Assembly: GCF_036669915.1 (NCBI RefSeq)
Contig: NC_089313.1
Location: 11,662,011-11,726,010 of the forward strand
Source: Pocillopora verrucosa
Taxonomy: Eukaryota > Cnidaria > Anthozoa > Scleractinia > Pocilloporidae
Direction of reading: 5' to 3'
DNA length: 64,000 nt
The notes below the pieces were generated by a model, which worked only from the letters and a program-made list of their open reading frames with translations, was not told where the DNA came from and did not search any database. Numbering within the stretch: position 1 is the stretch's first letter; each line of letters starts with the position of its first letter. Of this stretch, positions 24,864 to 34,194 are shown one piece after another. Position numbers and translations under genes: made by a program.

Positions 24864-27008
24864 AGACCATCAGTCCAACACAGCTCTAATGCATTTCTCG
24901 TCCATGGACTGTCGTTAATTTCAATATTTGTAAACTGGTAAACTGGTAGTTGTGGGGCGTTGCTTTGTTACAGACAAAGATTATTTCAATGCATTAGGGG
25001 AGATTAATAGAGCTTAAATCAGGTGTGAATTTTTTAAGGCGGGTCCTTAGCTTGAATACATGCAAAAGTGTTTTGTAAATGAGAGTAAGTGAGTAATCAT
25101 TCTGAAGAGCTAAACATCTATTTTTGCCGTTACTCGTACACCCTCATTCGTTTGTATTTGTACAGTGTATACTACCTTTGCATGACACTTTCTTAATGCT
25201 AGTTAACGTGTCGTTCTTCTGAGAAACTCATAGTGATTAGAGATTTGGGGTTTACAAGACTGCTATGAAAAAAAATTTTGGATAATGATCGCGATCCAGA
25301 TAGAACATTCTCCGCTTTGATGTACGTGAGTAAATACTCGACTTTAGGCAGACGGCACTACTTTCTGATCTGTACTATCGGTGTTTGCCGGGTCTCTGGC
25401 CATTTCTGTGTATGACTGAATCGGGAAATTCCATGTGTGCTTTTTGATTACGTGAACATGTTGACTAGAAATGAAGATTTTAAAGAGGGGGGGAAGGGTT
25501 CTTTCATACATCGAGAGGCTGCAACATTCGGTATTTCTATATTAGCTTTGTAAAATAAAGGCACATTTGCACTGACTGAACTTTGTATGCCGGCTTTGAA
25601 ATTCTGTAATCTCTGAGAAATATCATTATAAACAATTCTCTACGATTGGGTCAGCTGTGTCTTTAACTGTAGCTTTCGCTATGTCGTGAAACTTATTTGT
25701 ATCACTCAAACTTTTTTGCTTGTGTGAGCATAATAATTTTTATTTTTGTACAATGACGGGTGAATTAGTTTAGGATACGTAAGCTTGTTGCTTATCCAGA
25801 GCGTTTAGATGTTACGTAAGGGACGTGTTTGGTAGTGAGCTTGGGTGCTCTTCTTTATTTATCACAAATAAACTAATTTTGATAAACTGGGCATTTGCAG
25901 CCAGAATCATTTTTTAAACGCAACTAATTTCGTATCAAATAGCCTTTTTCCTATTTGATGATAGTGTGCGACTCGGGCTTAGAACTCCATGATTGTCGTG
26001 TGCATCCATCTCGAAGTGGCGTTTTGGGGTCGCAGTGACCGCCTCTACCAGTGGCTTCAGTTATGTAATGTAGAGGTTTCGGGTAGGGATGTGTTTGTCG
26101 TCATTATTAAAAGGTGGCTGATTCAAATCAGTTCTATGGCTGACTGAATATTTACATCAAATTCTCCAAGACTATAGGTAGAAGCCTTCATAGAGCTCTG
26201 AGTTGGAATAAGATGAAATCAGCATTTGTTAACAAAAACTAACCTACCAGACTGATTGAGTGCAAACATACCCAAGGCAATCTAATAATATTTAATATCT
26301 AGTTAATATTTAATTGAGATATCATTGGCTTTTATTAATATTTACCACAACTTTTCTGAACGGTCGCGATGATTACTTTATATTTGACAGCACAATCCTC
26401 TATCAAAAACATCTTTACCCGTTGAAACCTGAGCCGGGTTGTTCAAAGCTGGGGTTAAGAGTACACAGGGTCAGTGTGAAATCTGATTTCAGATCTGGAA
26501 GCTATAAAACAGAATTCACTACAATTTATTTCATCTCAGAATTTGATGACTAGATTACCTAAACAGTAAAGAACAAATTATTCCGAAAAGCTAATGAACA
26601 AGGCTGGTGATAATAAAAGAAGAACAGGATTGATATTTAAGCCTAGGACAACTGAGCCGTGGACTTAAAAAGCTTTTACGTAAGTTATACTTCAAGGCCT
26701 CTTCAAATACTTCTCTTTTAATCATCCGAGAGCCCTCTCTTGTTGAAGAAGAAAAGGCGTTGTAAGGGGAGCGGAGGCGAGTGCGTTTTTTACTCCTTGC
26801 GCTTACTTGCCCTCTTTTGCCTGAAAAACGCAAAAATTGTATCTGTTGTGCAGAATGTAGTTGAATAGGTTTAAACTTTATGCGTTGTCGTCTTCTTGTG
26901 TGGTTTCGATTGCTCTTAGCTAACATGACGGTTTGTTAACTTCACATTCCGCACTAATCATTCTGGTTTACTTCCCCTGATTTTTTCAGGGAAGGTACGT
27001 TTTTTCTT

Positions 27009-27033
27009 GGGGGGGGGGGGGGGGGGGGGGGGG
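27009..27033 (+). repeat. Poly-G homopolymer run
   Basis: About two dozen uninterrupted G. Such runs are polymerase-slippage and assembly-error prone, so the exact length is not reliable. Shorter G or C runs occur at about 51040-51053 and 43796-43806. Confidence 0.9.
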
Positions 27034-27242
27034 AAGGGTTGAGGCCTCAGAGGGTCATCAGTGAAAGCGAGTACCAAAAGGGGAGGGTCATACCTCTTTG
27101 TAAGCTATTCAGGGTCACACACCTTTTCCAGAATTCTTTAATGCTGATTTTTGTGATGTTGCTTTCCATTTTCCTTACGGATAAAGGTTTTCTTTTCACC
27201 TACTTTGATTTAATTTAGTGTTTTATTATAGGTCAGTCTAGG

Positions 27243-27915
27243 TTACATTTCTACATGTACATTATGCCATGGCACATAGTTTTCTCGGAGGACTCGTGTC
27301 CTTTTTCGTCCGTATCGAGACGTACTAGACTCAGGTATCGTTTCTTCAGCTTCTTGCTCCTGTTGACTATCTGCTGTCTGATCTCCTGAGTCATTTAGTT
27401 CTGAAGAGTTACTAATAAATCCAGTAATGCGCTCTACCCTGTCACAGTCACTGTCAGACTCTGAATTTGAGTCACAGGCTGGCTGAATGTTGTTCTAACT
27501 GTCTTGCACAACAGAAGTCAAAATCTTACTGCGAATATGTGCCTTCACCACCCTCACTTTCTCATCTTTCTTTCCTTTAATTGCTACATTGTGATGATTA
27601 ATATGCAGTTCAAGTTCACCTACTCTAAGGGATGACAACTGATTTCTAGGATAGAGATCTTCCCAGTTAATGTCATTGTATTACTGCTGCTTTCTTTCTG
27701 CACGCTTCCCGTCATTATCTGTCCAGCGCTTAACTTTTCTAATTTCAATGTCAGTTTGATGCTCGATGTAATCTGCGACAAGCTTTTCTGAAACAATATA
27801 TTTTTTCAGAAAACTCTTTGACTGCCTTTTCATCCCTTGCTTTAAGCTTACCCCCTTGAAAAATCTGTTCTATTTAAGCCCGAGGCTCAGGTTTGCGGCC
27901 ACTCGTAGGTGTTTT
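27243..27915 (-). pseudogene. Decayed repeat-encoded protein with SAP-like segment
   Basis: Minus-strand coding remnant with at least two in-frame stops (27681-27683 and 27495-27497), plus an upstream frameshift and stop around 27800-27900. Recognisable pieces in order: SGRKPEPRA, VADYIEHQTDIEIRKVKRW, YNDINWEDLYPRNQLSSLRV, LELHINHHNVAIKGKKDEK, an acidic Ser/Asp patch (SNSESDSDCDRVER), then RYGRKRTRVLRENYV. The LRVGELELHINHH…KGKKDEKVR stretch has the leucine and helix spacing of a SAP-type DNA-binding motif. I recall similar many-copy proteins in coral genomes, so I take this for a relic of a mobile element's ORF, but its transposon class is unknown to me. Confidence 0.6.
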
Positions 27916-28390
27916 CATACTTGGTAGGTAGTGAAAGTCGGGAAGTTTGCTGTAATCGTGATAGGGTCGTGATGTTGGTGTCGCTGGAGAAAGACTTACA
28001 AAGTCTCAAATTTTATACTTCCATATTCAAACTTCAGCTATAAAACGTAAATATGCTACACTGATTGTTTGCATTTTCTTGTTTCAGCTCGCACACATTC
28101 AATATCGAGATATATTTATATTCAAACATTTTGCGTTCACAAGCGAAATGTTCTGAGGTTTTTGTACGGCATGGAACGTACCATATAGTAGTGAGGGTAG
28201 GGTCGCACTTTTGTCAGTCACCTAAAGGTGGGAGGGGGGGGGGATGGGGTCAGGAGTTTTTTTTTATCAAAACGCGAAGGGAGGGCCAACACTTGTTTTT
28301 TGAAAAAGCCTCCTAATCGTAGGCTATCTTCCGACAAGTTACTCTTGTTGAAAGATAATCCAGTGATTGATTTCCTCCCTTTTTCAACAC

Positions 28391-28567
28391 TTCAACCCTT
28401 AGAGTGACCGACCTCTTACAATTTCACCTCACATAATTACCCTCGAATCAAACATTAAGGCCATGAGAATAAACGAAACGATCACCAATTTAGGAAGCTT
28501 GTCGATCACAGTTTTTCAGGAAAACTTGTCGAATAAGCACATCCCATAATCCCTTGGTGCAAAGGGA
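28391..28567 (+). repeat. Dispersed repeat family A, copy 3
   Basis: Shares ATTAAGGCCATGAGAATAAA and the TTAGAGTGACC start with the other A copies; the right part is more degraded. Confidence 0.55.
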
Positions 28568-29384
28568 TACACTAAAATACAGAAACCGGAGCGTAAGTTT
28601 ACATTGTACTTTTTTTTAAAGTTTCTGTTCAGCATATTTAAAAAAATTTCCTAGCCAGTTATTAAGAGGGTTTTCGTTTAGTGAGAACTGCCTTTAAAAC
28701 GTAAAAGAAAAAAAAACTTTAAAAATTGGCGAACCTTAAAAAATGTCATGTAGGTATAGATGTCGGTGAATTGTACCTCAATGTGAAGCCGCAAGTGCAT
28801 TACTTATGGTCATGTTAGTCTTCCAAAGATTTGCTCGCGCGCTCAACCTTACTTTAGTAGATCAGAAATATCTCGACTTGACTTCAATCAACAGCCATTG
28901 ATGTTTTCTTTGGTCAATAATCATCAGAAATTCGTTTAATATTCACAAAGTTATGAAATTTAGCGCCAAATGGTCTTTGCAGGGTGTCAAAGGGTAAAAC
29001 CTCGGACAATAGTCTTGACATGCGTCTTGTCAAGTCAAGCAGCAAAATTAATCTTCAAAGATCTCTCTTGACAATCCTCCAAGTTCAAGAACTGACATGT
29101 TGGTAGTTGGAAAAAATATCGTCAAATTAAACTTTCTTGTGTAAATGCTAGTACTAACAGTAACAGATACTGATAAGCACGACACCAACTGGAGAGAAAA
29201 TGAATTAAAAAATAAATCGAGACATTTAATCAATCACGTGTAATGTGGTGTATCTACAACTTTAATCGAATATTTAAGGGTGATCCGCTGGGCTTGCGGG
29301 CGCGAATCTTGTCCCAGATAGTTTTAATTACATTTCACGTGTCACTAGTCAGGGGCACGATTTGAATTGCAAATTGCGTAATTT

Positions 29385-29396
29385 GTTGCTAGCAAC
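29385..29396. promoter_or_regulatory. Perfect palindromic RFX X-box upstream of CIMIP2C
   Basis: GTTGCTAGCAAC: two facing X-box half-sites with no spacer, 114 bp upstream of the CIMIP2C ATG. RFX X-boxes within a few hundred bases of the start are a hallmark of animal ciliary genes, and CIMIP2C is an axonemal microtubule inner protein. Site and product agree; actual binding is inferred. Confidence 0.65.
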
Positions 29397-29509
29397 GCAG
29401 GAGCGTGCTGGTGGCTGAAAACGAAAAATTCATCAACTTTTTTCCCGATCGTTGCTCGGTATTTCACTGGATTGGGAAGAAGAAAAATTGAGTTTAAGTG
29501 CGGTGCGAA

Positions 29510-32500
29510 ATGGAGAAACTGACTTTACTAACGACCAACATGGAGATATATCGACATCCTAGACATGTTCCAGGGTAAGTTTTTAAGAGACAGCACGCGT
29601 GGTACAAGAGATAATATTAATGGAACTATCTCGATCTAGCAAAACATTGGGAATGATGTAAAACTGTGGTCGATCTTATGCGAGAGGAAGTCGTACGTGA
29701 GCGAGAGTAATTTTGAAGCATTGTTACTCTCCGAGTGTTAATTTTCACCAGGATGGTGTTATTCCTTGGGTAATGTTTTACTGGTTCAATATAATTTCAG
29801 TTCCAGAAGTTTGCAAATTCATCAAAACAAAATAAGGTAGTTGAGTGTAAAAATTTGTACATTGATTGTGAAACGAAGGGTTTCGCTGAAGTCTTTGAGT
29901 TCTTGATGGGCGAGATTTTCTACTTAATTGTCTGAGATAAAAGAAATAATTTTGTTTTCAAGGACGGTATTCAATATCCGGTTTGCCACCATGTGGCTGA
30001 AAAATTCATTTACCCCGCGCTACATGTAGGAAAACGATCAATTTTTAGCAAAGAGAATTTATTGGAAACCCTAATAACAACTTTCAACAATAAGCTTCCA
30101 AGTTGTTACGAGAGAGGTCAGGAAGGATTTTACTGCATGGGACATCCCAGCCGAATTTCTAGAGCTGTGAAAATTCGTGATGGACTTCTAAGATTACAAC
30201 CTTATGCAGATACTTGCAGATTGTCGATTGTATACTCATAATTGTCACCGGTTCAAATAAAGTTTTGCACCTCGAAAAGCTCAGGGATTGATCAGTGTTT
30301 TCAAAAAATTATGGGTGATAAACGCTCATGACATGCTGAAGTTCTCGTTTCCTATCTGGAGTGAAATCGGCTTTTCCAGATTTCAAGTCGGAAGTAATTA
30401 GGTATTGCATCGTTATTTTACCATTGCTGTAAACTCGCACCACAGTTTAAAAAAAGATACCTAACCATGATGATATTTAGTAGTTTTAAAAAAGGACTAG
30501 ATCAGAAAAAAAAACAAAAATAAAAAAAAAATCGGGAGTTCGTAGTAAGCAATTTCCTGCTCTTCGGGCAGTTTGCGGACCTTTGATTTCGTTTGAATTG
30601 AATTCCCTTGGCGCTTTGTGACGGTTTCGTTTGTTATAATTAACTAGCTGTTTAGTATCCTTTTGGTTTTATTAGTCCCCAATGTCTGAACTAATCCTTA
30701 CCCTACCTCTCTAGTTACCTTGGATATACGCCACAGATCAAGTTCACGTACGGTGAAACTTTTGGCAACACAACTGGCCGCTGGTTCCAGGACTACCGAG
30801 CTGCTACTTTGAACACAAGTAAAGAACGGATGGGGAGGGGAGGGGACAAATTTCTCCCCTTCCCTACTTACTATACCAACAACCCTGATCATGTTTTGGG
30901 CGCTCGCACCAGATCACGTGACCGATGGCAAGCAGCGCCTAAATACAAACTTTTTAATGTAGATGACAGGGATGTGGCTATCAAAAAGTATGATAAGGTG
31001 TGTTTTGTAAATTAAGTCAGTTTTGTTGAAATTAGAAGATCCTCGCAGCTAAGAACACTACTGAAACTAGTAGTTGTAAGTAGGACCTGAAAAAAAATTT
31101 CAGGCCCGTACGGGATTTGAACCCATGACCTCTGCGATACCGGTGCAGCGCTCTACCAATTGAGCTAACAAGCCAACTGGGAGCTGGTCAATGAATTGGG
31201 TAAACATCCTAGTGAATGAAGATTTAGATATATGAAAATTCACATATTTGCACTGCGGTGGAAAGATGAAATTAGAAGATCCTCGCAGCTAAGAACACTA
31301 CTGAAACTAGTAGTTGTAACCCAATTCATTGACCAGCTCCCAGTTGGCTTGTTAGCTCAATTGGTAGAGCGCTGCACCGGTATCGCAGAGGTCATGGGTT
31401 CAAATCCCGTACGGGCCTGAAATTTTTTTCAGGTCCTACTTACAACTACTAGTTTCAGTAGTGTTCTTAGCTGCGAGGATCTTCTAATTTCATCTTTCCA
31501 CCGCAGTGCAAATATGTGAATTTTCATATATCTAAATCTTCATTCACTAGGATGTTTATTTGTACCCAATTCATTGACCAGCTCCCAGTTGGCTTGTTAG
31601 CTCAATTGGTAGAGCGCTGCACCGGTATCGCAGAGGTTATGGGTTCAAATCCCGTACGGGCCTGAAATTTTTTTTCAGGTCCTACTTACAACTACTAGTT
31701 TCAGTAGTGTTCTTAGCTGCGAGGATCTTCTAATTTCATCTTTCCACCGCAGTGCAAATATGTGAATTTTCATATATCTAAATCTTTAAGTCAGTTTTGT
31801 TAAAATCGTGCTTGGAGCTGTAGGGAATAAAGACTTCTTTCCAGCTAACACCCCTTCTTACCAACTAAAGCCGACCCCAGCGGAGCGGTGGGGGGGAAGG
31901 GGGCTGTTCGCGGTGTGAATAGAAAGCGCCATGTGGCACGCGTTTATAGCTAAAAAACCACGTAGCTCATGAGTATCTACACGCGCTCCAACATTTTTTG
32001 CTCCATATCTTTCTTTCTCATCGGCACGCCTCAAAGGAAGGCTGCTCATAGTCGAAATTTTCTTCTCCACATGAGGGTAATCAGATCAAAAATGGTTCTA
32101 ACTCTTTTTCGATAGCAACACCAACACGTTCTTTCCATCAGAAGTCAATGGAAACAATTATACTAGTGTATAATTTGAAAATCAGCTAAAGGAAACTTAC
32201 GTGTTTTTCTTGTACAGGCTGCCCAACATCATCGGGAACATTACAAAGACAGAACAGAAACAGTTCCACCTGTGAGACTTTTTATCTTGCCAAATGTGTT
32301 TCATGATACCAAGTCTCGCAGAATACCTGCGTAAGTATATGGATGGGACTTTTCTGTCTCGTTTTCATTTAAAATACCGTCTATTTTTATTTTAAGGCAG
32401 TTCTGACCCCCTCGTCACTTTGTCCTCATTGTTTGAGGGCCTTTGTAAGGCGGGATCAATGAGTCTGCCTTCTGAAATTCAACACATGAGAACAGAAACC

Positions 32501-33079
32501 AAACACAGACAAATGCTTTTACTGTAGCCAGGACTTGGAAACGGTGTTTTAGGTTTTACTGCACGTTGAATTGGTAAGGCCTCTGTGTGCTCCTGCGTTC
32601 TTGTCATCAACTGATATGATAGGGAAGGGGGGTGGTATAATTTGTCAATACTGATCCGTCAAAATACAACTACTGTAAACAGCTGGGAATCAACTTCCTC
32701 GTGGGTGCATGAGGTGGTCAGTTGTCCATAACGGAGTGCTTTTCGGTTGACTGTCGTAAAATTGTCATAAAACCAATCGCGACTGTGTCGCGATTGGTTT
32801 TAGTTTAGAGAGGGTGGCACGAGTTTTCTGGTCCAATCACTGAGCAAAGTAAAACAAAGCCGATGCAGTCCTGGAGTACTTTCGACATTTAAATGGAAAT
32901 TGCTCTTTTATCTTTTGATTCTCGCTCTTTCGTTTCTTAACAGAGCGGGAAGAACTAAAAATGAAGAAAGAGCATTAGCATACGCTAACCAAGTCTACAG
33001 GACAACGAGGAATAAACCGCTGGCCAAGTCTAACGTGGAGGAACGCCGAATACGTGACGTGTTTTTCGAGCAGAGATAG
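29510..33079 (+). CDS. CIMIP2C: Ciliary microtubule inner protein 2C (FAM166C)
   Basis: Exons 29510-29574, 30715-30997, 32218-32330, 32944-33079; 597 nt, 198 residues (human about 201). It aligns along its length with FAM166C from memory: HVPGYLGYTPQIKF with GETFGNTTGRWFQDYR; TRSRDRWQAAPKYKLFNVDD; then AAQHHREHYKDRTETVPPVR; and the end EERRIRDVFFEQR. The product is a short, mostly unstructured protein that binds inside the doublet-microtubule lumen of motile cilia and sperm flagella. An internal Met at codon 11 (MEIYRHPRHV) could be an alternative start. Intron 1 holds an unexplained ORF and intron 2 a composite SINE insertion. AATAAA is at 33168-33173. An RFX X-box upstream fits ciliary regulation. 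Confidence 0.9.
29963..30241 (+). other. Orphan exon-like ORF in CIMIP2C intron 1
   Basis: A 93-codon open frame preceded by a good acceptor (TTTTGTTTTCAAG, AG at 29961-29962), ending in TAA. An AATAAA at 30256-30261 follows the stop by 15 nt, as in a terminal exon. The peptide (DGIQYPVCHHVAEKFIYPAL… ending CRLSIVYS) is not recognised. It is not in frame with CIMIP2C exon 1 at this acceptor, so it is not a simple alternative last exon of that gene. It may be a lineage-specific exon, a retroposed fragment or chance. Confidence 0.2.
31103..31174 (-). tRNA. tRNA-like sequence (Thr-GGT by position), SINE head copy 1
   Basis: 72 nt folding as a cloverleaf: acceptor GGCTTGT/ACGGGCC, D-stem GCTC/GAGC, T-stem ATGGG/CCCGT with loop TTCAAAT, and intact Pol III A and B boxes. 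A T-run terminator follows within 10 nt. The anticodon loop is CCGGTAT, so position 33 is C instead of the near-universal U and pair 31-39 is A-C. That and its place in a repeat unit argue for a SINE head over a working tRNA-Thr. Confidence 0.5.
31346..31417 (+). tRNA. tRNA-like sequence (Thr-GGT by position), SINE head copy 2
   Basis: Identical to the inverted copy over all 72 nt. Followed by TGAAATTTTTTT, a Pol III terminator-like run. It lacks U33 like its sisters. Confidence 0.5.
31591..31662 (+). tRNA. tRNA-like sequence (Thr-GGT by position), SINE head copy 3
   Basis: Differs from copy 2 by one base in the variable loop (GAGGTTATGGG versus GAGGTCATGGG). Same fold, same C33, T-run downstream. 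Confidence 0.5.
32762..32885 (+). repeat. Dispersed repeat family D, copy 1
   Basis: Contains AACCAATCGCGACTGTGTCG and TTTTCTGGTCCAATCACTGA. The same CCAAT-rich modules recur at 43085-43345 and 52425-52668. It lies in CIMIP2C intron 3. Class unknown. Confidence 0.5.
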
Positions 33080-34194
33080 CTTGGATTAATTAATTGTACA
33101 TAGTTTGAAATAAGAAAATTTCTTGGTGTCTTTTTATTTATTTGAGTGAAAGCGAAATGGATTTTGGAATAAATAAGAATAAAAGCAATAAGTGATCATG
33201 AGATGTTGGAAAAGGGGCAGGGAAACTGAAGCGTCTTCAAACGACCTATGGAGCTGCAATGCTATGCATTTGTTCAAGTTCTTTCCTTGTGGCTTCCTTG
33301 TTCATACGAATATTTGCCGTTTAAAATTTTTGGTATTCAATTTTTATGGTTTGTTGAACTCTGAATCATATTAAAATTTTAGGTGACTTCATCGCATACT
33401 AGATACTGATATTGATCCCACTTACTGCAACACTTGTTCTCTATCTCCCGGCCCACTGTTCCTTCTCATCTCACCCTCAATGGGTAACCACCATGCAAAA
33501 CTAGCCAGTGACGATCTTAAATGTTTCTGTGTCAGGTTACTAGTCAGTGGAGACGTGCTAAAAAGCGCGAAAAGCTAAATGTGGAGGAAATAACGCGAGG
33601 ACAGCTGCCTCGCTCTTCTCCATTGAGCGAGGGCCTGGAACAGGCTAGTTGCTGGAAAGATCCGTGAAAGGGCCTGAAAGGGAAAGCACTGAAACTAGTA
33701 GGAACTGTCACCAGCATTAGCCCTGCCTTGCGCCTTAATGAGTAAGGAGAACGTAACTCTTTGCCCTTCGTCATTTATTGAGGTTAAATCATCAACAAAC
33801 GGTGAAAAATAGACTTAAGATCTAGCTACAATCAGGACAATTTGGTTTTAACAACTGAATTGATAATTTAAATTGGCCACTGTAAAGAGTTTCTTAAGCT
33901 GATGTTTCGTCTAACGCTCGAAACGTCAGCTTTAGAAACTCTTTACGGCGGCCAATTTACATTATCAACTCATTTTCCTAAGCCAGATTGTCTTTTCATA
34001 CCTTCACCGACACCGCACCACAGTTTCTCAGAAAATTTACCCCCTTTGTTGTACTTTAAAGCCAGACTGAAAAAGTAACTTTTTGGAGCCTGGGACTTAG
34101 TGCTAAGGCCAGGCTACCAAGTAATTATTCCGAAACAACCTCAACTGCGTCATGTAAGACTAAATTTGTTCGCCTTGTAGTGACATTTTTAAAT
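33080..34194. other. Gap between CIMIP2C and VPS28
   Basis: Holds the CIMIP2C poly(A) signal and one palindromic family C element (33858-33976). The VPS28 promoter should lie in the last few hundred bases; no TATA box or clear motif was found. Confidence 0.5.
33858..33976. repeat. Family C palindromic MITE
   Basis: A foldback: AATTGGCCACTGTAAAGAG on the left pairs with CTCTTTACGGCGGCCAATT on the right, with GCTCGAAACGTCAGC between. Same family as the insert at 18460-18571. Confidence 0.65.

Larger units (their letters stand above)
24864..29509. other. Intergenic region between CIB and CIMIP2C
   Basis: No convincing gene. It holds a possible CIB poly(A) signal (25554-25559), a long poly-G run, a decayed repeat-encoded ORF, one family A repeat and an X-box near the right edge. 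An arginine-rich minus ORF at 26591-26926 was considered and not called. The remainder is AT-rich unique-looking sequence. Confidence 0.5.
31012..31801. mobile_element. Composite tRNA-SINE insertion: one inverted and two direct tRNA-like copies, 16-bp target duplication
   Basis: TTAAGTCAGTTTTGTT occurs directly at 31012-31027 and again at 31786-31801, bracketing a 758-bp insert. Inside are three near-identical 72-nt tRNA-like heads: minus at 31103-31174, plus at 31346-31417 and 31591-31662. They are linked by a conserved ~173-nt tail that starts with GAAATTTTTTTCAGG and contains CCACCGCAGTGCAAATATG. The two plus copies form a 245-bp tandem repeat; the first copy faces away from them, making a large hairpin. 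It lies in CIMIP2C intron 2. Confidence 0.8.

Noticed and set aside
26591-26926. Arginine-rich 111-codon ORF on minus
   Set aside because: No recognisable motif, no matching neighbouring exons and biased toward Arg/Lys/Ser; most likely chance, though a TTTTTCAG inside could act as an acceptor.
31103-31662. Three functional tRNA-Thr genes
   Set aside because: C33 and a broken anticodon-stem pair, plus membership in a mobile repeat unit, make working tRNAs unlikely; listed as tRNA-like instead.
33480-33483. Separate first exon ATGG|GTAAC for VPS28
   Set aside because: ATGTTTGCAGGTATTTCTGG at 34195 runs directly into the conserved N-terminus and matches the animal VPS28 start; the apparent acceptor TTTGCAG is part of the coding sequence.
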